A DNA stretch of 64,000 nt from Burkholderia ubonensis (GCF_001718695.1 NZ_CP013420.1:2852001-2916000); one strand, 5' to 3'. Shown: positions 1 to 10,383, counted from the first letter of the stretch. Notes: generated by a model from the letters alone, not told the origin. A program made the numbers and translations.

Positions 1-494
1 GTCTGGTAGTTGAACTCGGCGCCGACCGGGTTGTTCATCCAGCCGTTCGCGACGAGGATCCACAGCGCGGACAGGTTCGAGCCGAGCGCGACGAGGAACG
101 TGACCATCAGGTGCTTGACCTTCGACAGGCGGTTCCAGCCGAAGAAGAACAGGCCGACGAACGTCGATTCGAGGAAGAACGCCATCAGGCCTTCGACCGC
201 GAGCGGCACGCCGAAGATGTCGCCGACGTAGTGCGAGTAGTACGACCAGTTCGTGCCGAACTGGAATTCGAGCGTGATGCCGGTCGTCACGCCCATCGCG
301 AAATTGATGCCGAACAGCTTGCCCCAGAACTGGGTCATGTCCTTGTAGACCTGCTTGCCGGTCATCACGTAGACGGCTTCCATGACGACGAGCAGCCAGG
401 ACAGGCCGAGGGTCAGCGGTACGAACAGGAAGTGGTAGAGCGCTGTGATGCCGAACTGCAGACGCGACAGATCGACGACTTCGCTACTTATCAT
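1..494 (-). CDS. cydA: Cytochrome bd ubiquinol oxidase subunit I, N-terminal part (runs off left edge)
   Basis: This is the haem-bearing subunit of the bd-type quinol oxidase, an inner-membrane terminal oxidase with high oxygen affinity. Translation of the minus strand from the ATG at 494 begins [20 protein letters not shown] and continues through [14 protein letters not shown] and the helix with [22 protein letters not shown], typical of CydA. The first His of the N-terminal helix (ALYHF) is the expected haem b595 ligand region. About 164 codons lie in the window and the C-terminal two thirds are missing. The start overlaps the end of cydP by 11 bases, so the two are co-transcribed and probably translationally coupled. 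Confidence 0.95.
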   Translation of the reverse strand, partial: MISSEVVDLSRLQFGITALYHFLFVPLTLGLSWLLVVMEAVYVMTGKQVYKDMTQFWGKLFGINFAMGVTTGITLEFQFGTNWSYYSHYVGDIFGVPLAVEGLMAFFLESTFVGLFFFGWNRLSKVKHLMVTFLVALGSNLSALWILVANGWMNNPVGAEFNYQ

Positions 495-756
495 GGTGGT
501 CTCCCTCGGTAGAGGCGGGGGCCGGCACCGAGAGCAGCTTCTCGGCGACGGCGGCAGGCGGCAGCGACATGTGCCTGGCCTGCGGGTGATTGAAGAATGC
601 GTATTTGAGCGCCATCAGCAGGGCCAGCTTGACGAGCAGCACGATGGTGATGTCGCGGGCGAGCGTCGGGCCGCGGGCCCACGCGGCGAGGCGACCGCGC
701 CAGCCGGTCGCACCGCCCGTGGGCGCGGGCTTTTTATCGATCGAGATCAAGGTCAT
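484..756 (-). CDS. cydP: Cytochrome oxidase putative small subunit CydP
   Basis: This 90-residue protein has one central membrane segment (about residues 34-53, [20 protein letters not shown]) and a His/Asp-rich C-terminal tail. It matches the small CydP protein that precedes cydA in Burkholderiales. Its role is presumed to be as an accessory of the bd oxidase; this is inferred from position, not from a catalytic motif. Its stop codon lies inside the first codons of cydA. An FNR-like box lies about 170 bases upstream. Confidence 0.85.
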   Translation of the reverse strand: MTLISIDKKPAPTGGATGWRGRLAAWARGPTLARDITIVLLVKLALLMALKYAFFNHPQARHMSLPPAAVAEKLLSVPAPASTEGDHHDK

Positions 757-922
757 TATCCAGAATCGTTTTAAAGCAGGTTTGGGGCGACTCTACGTCG
801 GATTGATGACGGCCGTTAAGCAGTTTTAAATCCTATTGCGCCTGACGCATCAATTTTAAGAGGACGCTCGCGACGTGCCAGTGCCGCGCTGCGGCGGACC
901 GTCGCGAAGGGATCGTCGAAAC

Positions 923-936
923 TTGAGCTAGATCAA
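923..936 (-). promoter_or_regulatory. FNR/Anr-type box upstream of cydP-cydA
   Basis: The 14-base sequence TTGAGCTAGATCAA matches the FNR/Anr consensus TTGAT-N4-ATCAA at nine of ten defined positions. It lies in the 301-base gap between cydP and the rpoH terminator, upstream of an operon expected to be induced at low oxygen. No convincing -10 box was recognised at the spacing expected for class II activation, so the exact promoter is unknown. Apart from this box and the rpoH terminator, nothing else was seen in the gap. Confidence 0.55.
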
Positions 937-996
937 GCATCGGCGGAACAGGCGGCGTTTTGGTGAATACCCGATTGAATTGGTCAAATTATGGGC

Positions 997-1030
997 GAAA
1001 AAAAACCGCTGCCGGACGGGCAGCGGTTTT
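997..1030 (-). terminator. Rho-independent terminator of rpoH
   Basis: A 12-bp stem (1002-1013 with 1019-1030) has a 5-base loop. On the minus strand it is followed by a run of about nine T (the A run at 997-1005). It sits 28 bases past the rpoH stop codon. Confidence 0.9.
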
Positions 1031-1057
1031 CGATGAAGCGTTTTAATTCAGCGGGCG

Positions 1058-1993
<936 letters not shown>

Positions 1994-2054
1994 TTAAGAA
2001 AACTCCTTTGGAATCAGGGATGAACCCCGGTCTCGGATGATTCCGCGGTCAATC

Positions 2055-2081
2055 TTAGCACTCCCGTCAACTGAGTGCTAA
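2055..2081 (-). promoter_or_regulatory. CIRCE element (HrcA operator) upstream of rpoH
   Basis: This is a perfect inverted repeat TTAGCACTC-N9-GAGTGCTAA, the canonical CIRCE sequence bound by the heat-shock repressor HrcA. It lies 62 bases upstream of the rpoH GTG. The nearest gene on the other side, pagL, starts 273 bases away. The 361-base gap between rpoH and pagL otherwise shows AT-rich patches on the pagL side (about 2190-2290) that may hold its promoter. Confidence 0.92.
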
Positions 2082-2354
2082 TTCCTTAGAGGGGATGCGG
2101 GCTTTGGAGTTCCCGTTTTTCTATCGATCTGGCGATATCGATAGCATTGGGGCTGACCGCTCGAATGCCCGCAAGTTCCGTAACCTGTTGTTTTTCATGA
2201 GAATCAGTAGACGATTCTGATTTTTGTAGTTTCGACAGCAAACCATTTCGTTTCGTGATGCCGATCCGAAAAGTCCTTTACCATACCATTCTGTTCGCTC
2301 GAGCCCAGCCGCGTGGCGGCTGGCTCCGTTCAACCCACAAAGTTGGAGTGTCAG

Positions 2355-2921
2355 ATGAACAATAAGAACGGTCGGCGGCGGAGCCGGCTTGCGTTGCACG
2401 CGGTCCTGGCGGCGTCGCTGCTGGGCGGTTCGGGGGCAGCGCTGGCGGATCGCTGGGGGATTCAGGCGGGCGGCGGGTTTTCGGATCGCCACAGCATCGA
2501 CAAGGGCAGTCTCGGCGTGGTCTGGGATCCGGGCTGGACCTGGTGGGAAATCGGCGGCTGGCACTTCGCGTTCGTGATGGAGGGCAACGTCAGCTACTGG
2601 CATACGAACGGCAACGTCCACACGAGCATCTGGGAGGTCGGCGCGACGCCGATGTTCCGTTTCATCAAGAGCGCGGGCGCGGTTCGCCCGTACGTCGAAG
2701 CCGGCGCCGGCATCCGCCTGCTGTCTCATCCGACGATATCGAACGATCTGTCGATGTCGACCGCGTTCCAGTTCGCCGACGTGGCGGGCGTCGGCGTGCA
2801 GTTCGGGCAGCGGCAACAGTACCAGGTCGGCTACCGCTTTCAACATGTGTCTAACGCGGGTATCAAAGAGCCGAATCCTGGTATAAATTTCCACCAGTTC
2901 TATCTGCAGTACAACTTCTGA
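2355..2921 (+). CDS. pagL: Lipid A 3-O-deacylase, PagL family
   Basis: PagL is an outer-membrane beta-barrel hydrolase that removes the 3-O acyl chain of lipid A. The ATG at 2355 is preferred over earlier in-frame starts because GGAG lies just upstream and a classic signal peptide follows, ending at ALA-D. The 188-residue product ends in an aromatic C-terminal strand (FYLQYNF), as outer-membrane barrels do. The catalytic region is visible as FQHVSNAGIKEPNPG, with the family His, Ser and nearby Glu. It stands alone, divergent from rpoH. Confidence 0.9.
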   Translation: MNNKNGRRRSRLALHAVLAASLLGGSGAALADRWGIQAGGGFSDRHSIDKGSLGVVWDPGWTWWEIGGWHFAFVMEGNVSYWHTNGNVHTSIWEVGATPMFRFIKSAGAVRPYVEAGAGIRLLSHPTISNDLSMSTAFQFADVAGVGVQFGQRQQYQVGYRFQHVSNAGIKEPNPGINFHQFYLQYNF

Positions 2922-2966
2922 TCCGCACGCCCGCGCACGGCGTGCGCGTTGCCGAGGAGTCAGGCG

Positions 2967-3350
2967 ATGGCGAAGGTGGTCGATGCGATCCGCGCGCTCG
3001 AGCGCGATCGGTTCCGGGCGATGGTGGACGCCGACGGCGAAGTGCTCGACGCGCTGCTGTCGGACAAGGTGTTCTACGTGCACACCAACGGCAAACGGGA
3101 AACCAAGCAGCAGTTCATCGACGCCATCGCCGCCGGCCGCCGCCGCTATCGCCAGATCGAAATCCAGTCGCAGGACGTGCTGCCCGTGGGCGACGATACC
3201 TGCCTCGTCACCGGGCGCGCGCTGATCGAGATGGAAACGAACAACGGCGGCCTCGTGTTTCCGATTGCGTACACTGCGGTGCAGACGCAGGAGCAGGGGC
3301 GCTGGCGCCTGCTCGCGTGGCAGGCGACGCGGTGCGCGACCGAGACATGA
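2967..3350 (+). CDS. NTF2/SnoaL-like protein (DUF4440 type)
   Basis: This is a 127-residue cytoplasmic protein of the cone-shaped NTF2-like fold: an N-terminal helix (about residues 1-25, ending in a dyad of acidic residues), then DKVFYVHTNGKRETKQQFID and alternating strands, ending RWRLLAWQATR. Such proteins are ketosteroid-isomerase-like and often act on small molecules, but no substrate can be assigned. The ATG at 2967 is preferred over the TTG at 2949 because a GAGGAG ribosome site lies 8 bases ahead. It follows pagL by 45 bases and may share its transcript. Confidence 0.75.
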   Translation: MAKVVDAIRALERDRFRAMVDADGEVLDALLSDKVFYVHTNGKRETKQQFIDAIAAGRRRYRQIEIQSQDVLPVGDDTCLVTGRALIEMETNNGGLVFPIAYTAVQTQEQGRWRLLAWQATRCATET

Positions 3351-3411
3351 ACGCGCGTCGCGTTCCTTTTCGTGTCCCGTCCGAAGCGCCCTTCTGGGCC
3401 GCTTCCTGCTG

Positions 3412-3444
3412 GCCCGCGCAGCGCGGATCGCACGCTGCGCGGGC
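3412..3444. terminator. Strong hairpin between convergent genes
   Basis: A perfect 12-bp GC-rich stem (3412-3423 with 3433-3444, 9-base loop) lies in the 140-base gap between the NTF2-like gene and leuA, which converge here. There is no T tract on either strand, so it may be a weak terminator or an RNA-stabilising hairpin. Confidence 0.4.
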
Positions 3445-3490
3445 GGTCTCGCACCGCTCGCTGGCCTGCTTCAAACCCTGATTCAAACCC

Positions 3491-5137
3491 TTATGCCGCC
3501 GCACGGCGGTCGGCGCAGTGCCACGCCGAGCGGTTGATCGCGCTGACGACCGCGTCGAGCGCGGCGCTCGCCGCATCGGCGTGCACGCCGACGCCGTGCC
3601 GCGGCGGCGCGTCGCCGACCCGGCAGCCGACCGATACCGCGATTCGTCCGTCGACCGTGCGTGCGTGTTCGCACGACGCGACGTCGATCGTGACGCCCGC
3701 CGCGGCCGCGAAGGCCGCCGCCGCGCGCCGCGCCGCCTCGTCGGGCGTCGCGCCGGCCGCGCTGGCGCCCGCGACGTCGCGGTTCCGCCAGCGTGCGCTG
3801 CCGCCGCTGCGCGCGGCCGGGCCCTCGGTTTCGAAGAATTCGCGTGCGAACAGCGCGCAGATTGCGTCACCCGTCACTTCCTCGCCGGATGCGTCGGCGA
3901 GCGTCTGCACCGCATGGCTGAACTCGATCTGCACGCGGCGCGGCGGCGTGAAGCCCATTCCGCGTTCGAGCAGGAACGTCGCGCCGCCCTTGCCGGACTG
4001 GCTGTTCACGCGGATCACCGCGTCGTAGCTGCGGCCGAGATCGGCCGGATCGATCGGCAGGTACGGCACCTCCCAGATCGCGTCGGGCCGTTGCTGCGCG
4101 AAGCCCTTGCGGATCGCATCCTGGTGCGAGCCGGAGAATGCGGTGAACACGAGGTCGCCCGCATACGGGTGGCGCGGATGCACGGGAATCTGGTTGCAGC
4201 GCTCGACGACGCGGCGCACCGCGTCGATGTCGGAGAAGTCGAGGCCCGGATCGATGCCCTGCGTGTAGAGGTTCAGCGCGAGCGTGACGAGATCGACGTT
4301 GCCGGTGCGCTCGCCGTTGCCGAACAGGCAGCCTTCGATGCGGTCGGCGCCCGCGAGCAGCGCGAGCTCGGCGGCGGCGACGGCGGTGCCGCGGTCGTTG
4401 TGCGGATGCACGGACAGCACGATGCTGTCGCGATAGCCGAGGTTGCGGTCCATCCATTCGATCTGGTCGGCGAACACGTTCGGCGTCGCGGCTTCGACGG
4501 TCGCCGGCAGGTTGACGATCATCTTGTGGTCGCGGGTCGGCCGCCAGGTCTGCGCGACCGCGTCGCACACTTCGCGCGCGAACGGCAGTTCGGTCATGCT
4601 GAAGGTTTCCGGCGAATACTGGTAGGTCCAGTGCGTGTCCGGGCGCGCCATCGCGTGTTCCTTGATCATTCGCGTGCCGTCGACCGCGAGCGCCTTCACG
4701 TCGTCCTTCGACATCCCGAACACGATGCGGCGGAACGACGGGCAGATCGCGTTGTACAGGTGCACGATCGCGCGCGGCGCGCCTTCGAGCGCGTCGAACG
4801 TGCGGGCGATCAGGTCTTCGCGCGATTGCACGAGCACTTCGATCGTCACGTCGCCGGGAATGCGCTTCTCGTCGATCAGCCTGCGCACGAAATCGAAGTC
4901 GGTTTGCGACGCCGACGGAAAACCGACTTCGATCTCCTTGAAGCCGATCGCGACGAGCATCTCGAAGAATTCGAGCTTCTGCTCGATGCTCATCGGCTCG
5001 ATCAGCGACTGGTTGCCGTCGCGCAGATCGGTGCTCATCCAGACCGGCGCGCGCTCGATCGTGCGGGTCGGCCACTTGCGGCCGTTGATGCGGACGGGTT
5101 CGAACGGTCGGTACTTTTCTTGTGGGTTGCGCTTCAT
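3491..5137 (-). CDS. leuA: 2-isopropylmalate synthase
   Basis: LeuA condenses acetyl-CoA with 2-ketoisovalerate, the first committed step of leucine synthesis. The 548-residue product has the TIM-barrel catalytic domain with the signature [13 protein letters not shown] (Asp-Gly metal site) near residue 35, a second motif [11 protein letters not shown], and a C-terminal allosteric domain (about residues 430-548) that senses leucine. The ATG at 5137 was chosen because the family begins [12 protein letters not shown] and GAGG precedes it; upstream in-frame codons look non-coding. A 234-base untranslated leader with a leucine-rich leader peptide lies upstream, so attenuation is likely. Confidence 0.96.
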   Translation of the reverse strand: MKRNPQEKYRPFEPVRINGRKWPTRTIERAPVWMSTDLRDGNQSLIEPMSIEQKLEFFEMLVAIGFKEIEVGFPSASQTDFDFVRRLIDEKRIPGDVTIEVLVQSREDLIARTFDALEGAPRAIVHLYNAICPSFRRIVFGMSKDDVKALAVDGTRMIKEHAMARPDTHWTYQYSPETFSMTELPFAREVCDAVAQTWRPTRDHKMIVNLPATVEAATPNVFADQIEWMDRNLGYRDSIVLSVHPHNDRGTAVAAAELALLAGADRIEGCLFGNGERTGNVDLVTLALNLYTQGIDPGLDFSDIDAVRRVVERCNQIPVHPRHPYAGDLVFTAFSGSHQDAIRKGFAQQRPDAIWEVPYLPIDPADLGRSYDAVIRVNSQSGKGGATFLLERGMGFTPPRRVQIEFSHAVQTLADASGEEVTGDAICALFAREFFETEGPAARSGGSARWRNRDVAGASAAGATPDEAARRAAAAFAAAAGVTIDVASCEHARTVDGRIAVSVGCRVGDAPPRHGVGVHADAASAALDAVVSAINRSAWHCADRRAAA

Positions 5138-5359
5138 CTTCGGGACCTCGGGTCTCAAGTCGCGAGCGAAGACGGGCGGCATGAGCGTCGGTTGACGCTG
5201 CCTCGCACCGTGTGGCGCCGGAACGCGCTGCGGATGCGGATGATCTTCGCGAATCGGCCGACGGATAGACGGACGAAAGCTGACGACTTCGGTTGTAAAA
5301 ACTGCGAGAGGGGTACTGCGAGGAACTGCTGGGAGGGACCGTGCGGACAGCACACGGCG

Positions 5360-5385
5360 CTACGACAGCCTTAGGCTAGTCGTAG
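5360..5385 (-). promoter_or_regulatory. Hairpin holding the stop codon of the leuA leader peptide
   Basis: An 11-bp stem (5360-5370 with 5374-5385, one bulged base) has a 3-base loop that is exactly the TAA stop of the proposed leader peptide. Its 5' arm includes two of the CTA leucine codons, so a ribosome stalled there would change the folding. A second stem, 7 bp (5392-5398 with 5404-5410), overlaps the other CTA codons. A weaker hairpin follows downstream (CCGTGTG paired to CGCACGG), but no clear T-rich terminator was found. Confidence 0.55.
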
Positions 5386-5445
5386 CGATAGCGGCCGCGC
5401 TAGGCGGCCGGAGGTAATTCGGAGGGTGTTCGGAAAGGAACGCAT
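5371..5445 (-). CDS. Putative leuA leader peptide with four rare CTA leucine codons
   Basis: This minus-strand ORF encodes 24 residues, MRSFPNTLRITSGRLARPLS followed by LRLA. Leucines fall at residues 8, 15, 19, 21 and 23, and the last four are all CTA, a codon almost absent from the GC-rich genes around it. The stop sits in the loop of a strong hairpin. The arrangement upstream of leuA is that of a leucine attenuator control peptide. There is no good ribosome site. A promoter with a perfect -35 places the transcript start at or next to the ATG, so it may be leaderless. The product is regulatory, not enzymatic. Confidence 0.7.
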   Translation of the reverse strand: MRSFPNTLRITSGRLARPLSLRLA

Positions 5446-5452
5446 GGCGACA

Positions 5453-5482
5453 ACTCTATGCCAGGATGCCCGCGCGTGTCAA
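5453..5482 (-). promoter_or_regulatory. Putative sigma-70 promoter of the leuA leader
   Basis: On the minus strand TTGACA (5477-5482) is followed after 18 bases by TAGAGT (5453-5458), six of six and four of six matches to the consensus. The predicted start of transcription is about 5445-5446, the first base of the leader ATG or the base before it. The 414-base gap between ybiB and leuA holds this promoter, the leader peptide and its hairpins. Confidence 0.6.
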
Positions 5483-5551
5483 ATGGGGCGCGTCGGATGG
5501 CGTGCGTCGCGTGCGGCGGCGCCGGAACGGGTCCGGCACGCCATTGCGCGC

Positions 5552-6529
5552 TCAGGCGCCGCGGCGGACGATGCGCACGATCGTCTCGACCTGGCGCGCG
5601 ACCGTCTCCGGCACCGGCATCTCGCCGCGCAGCACGGCGTCCGTCCAGGCCGCGGTCGTGGCCGCGTCGCGCGATTCCGGCAGCGCGACGGGCGGCGCGT
5701 CGGCCGACGAGCGCTCCGCTTCGATCAGCGTGTCGCAGACGCCGTCATGCAGCCAGTCGACCTGCACCTGGCGCCGCGTGTCGGCGACCGCTTCGCCTTC
5801 GGTGCCGCGCGCGAGCAGCGCGCCGCCCAGCGCCGCGTCCGGATGATCGCGGAACAACTGCGCGAGACTGTCGCGGTACGGTGGATGCGTGTAGTTGACG
5901 AGCCGCAGGCCGGCGGGCGCGAACGGCTGCAGGATCTTCACGAGCGTATGCGTCGAGTTGCGCACGCCGAGCACGCCGCGCATCGCCAGCAGGCGCGCGA
6001 GCCGCGGCGCGAGCGTGTCGATCGGCGCGAACGCGACGCGGCGTTCGGCGAGCATGTCCTCGATTCCGTCGTGCGACGCCGACGGAGCGATCGACAGCGC
6101 ATTGAAGATCTCGGCGCTCGTCACGCGGCCCGGGTCGTGCGTGACGCCGTGCACGAGCACCGGCACGCCTTCGCGCGCGAGCAGGAGCGCGAGCAGCGGC
6201 ACGAGGTTCGGCTGCTTGCGCGCGCCGTTGTAGCTCGGGATCGACACCGCGCGGAACGCGCCGTCGCGCACGTGCACGGGTTCGAACGACGCGTGCGCGG
6301 CGGCCAGCATCGCGGCCAGCTCGTCGGCGGTCTCGCCCTTCAGGCGATACGCGATCAGGATCGCGCCGAGTTCGAGGTCCGACACGCGCGCATCGAGCAT
6401 CGCCCGATACAGCTCGAAGGTGTCTTCGGCGGACAGCGCGCGCGCGCCATGCGGGCCGCGCCCGATTTCCTTGATGAAGCGGGCGCACGGGAACGGCGAA
6501 GCGGCTGTGGAGTCTTGGGAAGCGGTCAT
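5552..6529 (-). CDS. ybiB: YbiB-like DNA-binding protein, TrpD2 family
   Basis: This 325-residue protein is homologous to anthranilate phosphoribosyltransferase but belongs to the YbiB branch, whose E. coli member binds nucleic acid without sequence specificity rather than making tryptophan. Visible features are the small helical N-terminal domain (ARALSAEDTFELYRAMLDAR, then LELGAILIAYRLKGET) and the conserved RNSTHTLVKILQPF region near the middle. The ATG at 6529 starts MTASQDST; the longer upstream reading frame is low-complexity and looks non-coding. It stands between leuA and the divergent maiA. Confidence 0.85.
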   Translation of the reverse strand: MTASQDSTAASPFPCARFIKEIGRGPHGARALSAEDTFELYRAMLDARVSDLELGAILIAYRLKGETADELAAMLAAAHASFEPVHVRDGAFRAVSIPSYNGARKQPNLVPLLALLLAREGVPVLVHGVTHDPGRVTSAEIFNALSIAPSASHDGIEDMLAERRVAFAPIDTLAPRLARLLAMRGVLGVRNSTHTLVKILQPFAPAGLRLVNYTHPPYRDSLAQLFRDHPDAALGGALLARGTEGEAVADTRRQVQVDWLHDGVCDTLIEAERSSADAPPVALPESRDAATTAAWTDAVLRGEMPVPETVARQVETIVRIVRRGA

Positions 6530-6699
6530 CGTGACGGGGCGGGCGGCCGGCATCGGGCCGCGCGCTGAGCGGTGAGGAATGCCCGAGTATCGCACGGGCG
6601 CGCGTCGCGCAAGCGCGGCCGCGTATGCCGACGCGGTGCGGCGCGCTAAACTCGGAGTCCCCGGCGGCGCCGGCCGAATACGATTACGAGAGACATCCG

Positions 6700-7344
6700 A
6701 TGAAGCTTTACAGCTATTTCCGCAGTTCCGCGTCGTATCGCGTGCGGATCGCGCTGCACCTGAAGCAGCTGCCGTTCGACTACGTGCCGGTGCACCTGCT
6801 GCGCGACGGCGGCCAGCAACTGAAGGACGAATATCGCGCGCTGAGCCCGGATTCACTGGTGCCGACGCTCGTCGACGGCGATGCGGCGCTGCAGCAGTCG
6901 CTCGCGATCGTCGAGTACCTGGACGAGACCCATCCCGAGCCGCCGCTGCTGCCGAATGCGCCGCTCGACCGCGCGTACGTGCGGTCGATCGCGCTGCAGA
7001 TCGCGTGCGAGATCCACCCGCTCAACAACCTGCGCGTGCTGAAGTACCTGAAGCACATGCTCCAGGTGCCGGAAGAGGCGAAGAACGACTGGTACCGCCA
7101 CTGGATCGAGGCGGGGTTCGCGACACTGGAAGCGCGCCTCGCGAACGATCCGCGCACCGGCAAGCTGTGCTTCGGCGACACGCCGACGCTCGCCGACATC
7201 TGCGTCGTGCCGCAGGTGTTCAACGCGAACCGCTTCGCGATCGACACGTCGCGCTTCCCGACGATCCAGCGGATCCACGACTACGCGATGACGCTCGACG
7301 CGTTCAAGGCGGCCGCGCCCGGCGTGCAGCCCGACGCCGAATGA
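6700..7344 (+). CDS. maiA: Maleylacetoacetate isomerase (zeta-class glutathione transferase)
   Basis: This is a 214-residue cytosolic enzyme that isomerises maleylacetoacetate to fumarylacetoacetate in tyrosine breakdown, using glutathione. The N-terminal thioredoxin-like domain has the zeta signature SSASYRVRIALH with the catalytic Ser pair, and SLAIVEYLDE for glutathione binding. The C-terminal helical domain has PTLADICVVPQVFNA. The ATG at 6700 fits the family start MKLYSYFRSS. It is divergent from ybiB and converges on ftsY. Confidence 0.92.
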   Translation: MKLYSYFRSSASYRVRIALHLKQLPFDYVPVHLLRDGGQQLKDEYRALSPDSLVPTLVDGDAALQQSLAIVEYLDETHPEPPLLPNAPLDRAYVRSIALQIACEIHPLNNLRVLKYLKHMLQVPEEAKNDWYRHWIEAGFATLEARLANDPRTGKLCFGDTPTLADICVVPQVFNANRFAIDTSRFPTIQRIHDYAMTLDAFKAAAPGVQPDAE

Positions 7345-7382
7345 TGGCCGGCTGACGTCGCCGCGGCCCGCCGCCGCCAATG

Positions 7383-7408
7383 AAAACGGGCGCCCGAAGG
7401 CGCCCGTT
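7383..7408 (-). terminator. Terminator between maiA and ftsY
   Basis: A 10-bp stem (7385-7394 with 7399-7408) with a tetraloop is flanked by a short run of A on the left, giving four T in the ftsY direction. It probably serves ftsY and may also stop maiA transcription. Confidence 0.7.
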
Positions 7409-7428
7409 GCAGGACGTGTCGACGGCGT

Positions 7429-8549
7429 TCAGCCGAGCAGCGCGTCCGCGAATTCCACTGCGCTGAACGGCTGCAGGTCCTCGACCTTCTCGCCGACGCC
7501 GATGAAGTAGACGGGCACCGGGCGCTGCCGCGCGATCGCGGCGAGGATGCCGCCCTTCGCGGTGCCGTCGAGCTTCGTGACGATGAGGCCGGTCAGGCCG
7601 AGCGCGTCGTCGAACGCCTTCACCTGCGTGAGTGCGTTCTGGCCCGTGTTCGCGTCGATCACGAGCAGCACTTCGTGCGGCGCGCCGTCGTGCGCCTTCG
7701 AGATCACGCGCTTCACCTTCTTCAGCTCTTCCATCAGATGCAGCTGCGTCGGCAGGCGGCCCGCGGTGTCGGCCATCATCACGTCGATGCCGCGCGCGCG
7801 CGCGGCGCTGACCGCGTCGAAGATCACCGCGGCCGGATCGCCGCTTTCCTGCTGCACGACCGTCACGTTGTTGCGCTCGCCCCAGATCGCCAGCTGTTCG
7901 CGGGCGGCCGCGCGGAACGTGTCGCCCGCGGCCAGCAGCACCGACTGGTCGAAGCTCTGCAGGTGCTTTGCGAGCTTGCCGATGCTGGTCGTCTTGCCGG
8001 CGCCGTTGACGCCCGCGATCATCATCACGAGCGGCTGCGCGCGGCCGAGCATCAGCGATTTCTCGAGCGGCTTCAGCAGGTCGACGAGCAGGTCGTGCAG
8101 CGCGGCCTTGACCTGCTGCGGATCGGTGAGCCGGCCCGTGCGCACTTTCTCGCGCAGCGCGTCGAGCAGGTATTCGGTCGCGTCGACGCCCGCGTCGGAC
8201 ATCAGTAGCGCGGTCTCGAGCTCCTCGTACAGGTCCTCGTCGATCTTCGTGCTGACGAACACGCCGGTGATGCTCGAACTGGTTTTCGCGAGCCCGGACT
8301 TCAGGCGCGCGAGCCACGATTTCTTCGCGTTCGGCTCCACACGGCGGGCGGCGGGACGATCTCGACCGTCTCGACGACTTCGCCGCGGCCGCCGTCGGCC
8401 GGGGTGACCGTCATCACGACGGCGGGCGCGGCCGGCTGCGGCGCGGGTGCATCGACGGACTGCGCGTCCGCCTGCGGCTCGGCGGCCGACGGCGCTTCTG
8501 CGGGCGTCGGCTCCTGCGTTTTCTTGAATCGTTTGAAGAAACTGAACAT
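7429..8549 (-). CDS. ftsY: Signal recognition particle receptor FtsY, with an apparent frameshift
   Basis: FtsY is the SRP receptor GTPase that docks ribosome-nascent chains at the membrane. The N-terminus (MFSFFKRFKKTQEPTPAEAP from the ATG at 8549) and the NG GTPase domain are in different frames. The break is in a GC-only run at about 8343-8356, where one missing base would restore a product of about 373 residues. The NG part is intact: GVNGAGKTT (G1), DTAGR (G3), TKLD (G4) and the C-terminal FIGVGEKVEDL. Because ftsY is essential, a sequencing error is likely; the alternative is a shorter product started inside the second frame. The divergent gene is rsmD. Confidence 0.85.
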
Positions 8550-8751
8550 GGTCTGGCGTCGGGAAGAGGGCCGTTCGTCGCCGCTGAAGGCGCGGACTGC
8601 GTGCGGGCTGCCGCGCGCGACAGCCGAAACCTCGCATTTTATCAGGCGCAGCGCGGCGCTCGCGCCAGCGCGCGCCGCCGCTGTGGTAACGTGCGCCTGT
8701 TTGGCGGCGCGCCCCGTTCGCGCCCGGTCCTCCGTTCGATATTCCTCCCGC

Positions 8752-9375
8752 ATGTCCCGTTCATCCCGTTCATCCTCCGGTCGCCCCGCGGCCCCCACCA
8801 GCCGCGGCAAGCCGCACACGATCCGCATCATCGGCGGCGACTGGAAACGCACGCCGCTCGCGGTGCTGGATCTCGACGGCCTGCGCCCGACGCCCGACCG
8901 CGTCCGCGAGACGCTGTTCAACTGGCTCGGCCAGGACCTCGACGGGCAGCGCTGCCTCGACCTGTTCGCCGGCACCGGCGCGCTCGGCTTCGAGGCCGCA
9001 TCGCGCGGCGCGGCGAGCGTCGTGATGGTCGAGCGCCATCCGCGCGCGGCGCAGCAGCTGCGCGCGATCCGGGACAAGCTCGGCGCGCGCACGGTCGAGG
9101 TCGCGGAGGCCGATGCGCTGCGGCTCGCGGCCGGCCTCGCGCCGGGCGCGTTCGACGTCGTGTTCCTCGACCCGCCGTTCGGCGACGCGGACGTGCTCGC
9201 GCGCGCGATCGCGCTCACCGCACCGCTGGTTGCGCCGGGCGGCGCGCTGTACGTCGAGACGGGCGCGGAACTCGACCCGGCCGGGCACGACGCGCTCGCC
9301 GGCTGGGAGATCGTGAAGCATGGCAAGGCCGGCGCGGTCCACTATCATTTGCTGCGACGCGAAAATGATGAATAA
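8752..9375 (+). CDS. rsmD: 16S rRNA (guanine-966-N2) methyltransferase
   Basis: RsmD methylates G966 of 16S rRNA during assembly of the 30S subunit. The 207-residue product has the SAM-binding motif DLFAGTGALGFEAASRGA near residue 62 and the catalytic motif DPPF (in VFLDPPFG). The Ser-rich start MSRSSRSS at 8752 is the best-placed ATG, though no clear ribosome site precedes it. The gene pair rsmD-coaD is common in bacteria and is present here. Confidence 0.93.
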   Translation: MSRSSRSSSGRPAAPTSRGKPHTIRIIGGDWKRTPLAVLDLDGLRPTPDRVRETLFNWLGQDLDGQRCLDLFAGTGALGFEAASRGAASVVMVERHPRAAQQLRAIRDKLGARTVEVAEADALRLAAGLAPGAFDVVFLDPPFGDADVLARAIALTAPLVAPGGALYVETGAELDPAGHDALAGWEIVKHGKAGAVHYHLLRRENDE

Positions 9376-9987
<612 letters not shown>

Positions 9988-10031
9988 TGCGGCGCCGGCC
10001 GGTTTCTCCCCGAAGCCGGCCGCGGGCCTGA

Positions 10032-10313
<282 letters not shown>

Positions 10314-10318
10314 TGTCG

Positions 10319-10343
10319 CGGTGACGCGTGCGCGTCACCGTTT
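10319..10343 (+). terminator. Terminator after the ferredoxin gene
   Basis: A perfect 10-bp stem (10319-10328 with 10331-10340), effectively with a 2-base or 4-base loop, is followed by TTTCTTC. It lies 6 bases after the ferredoxin stop codon and separates it from the convergent hisC. Confidence 0.75.
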
Positions 10344-10383
10344 CTTCGGCCGGCGCAGCCTCGCGCCGGCGTCCTTCCGGTGT

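Noticed and set aside
5155..5355. 66-codon frame between leuA and its leader peptide
   Set aside because: It is not leucine-rich, has no ribosome site and overlaps the upstream part of the leuA frame; the 24-residue frame upstream is the better leader.
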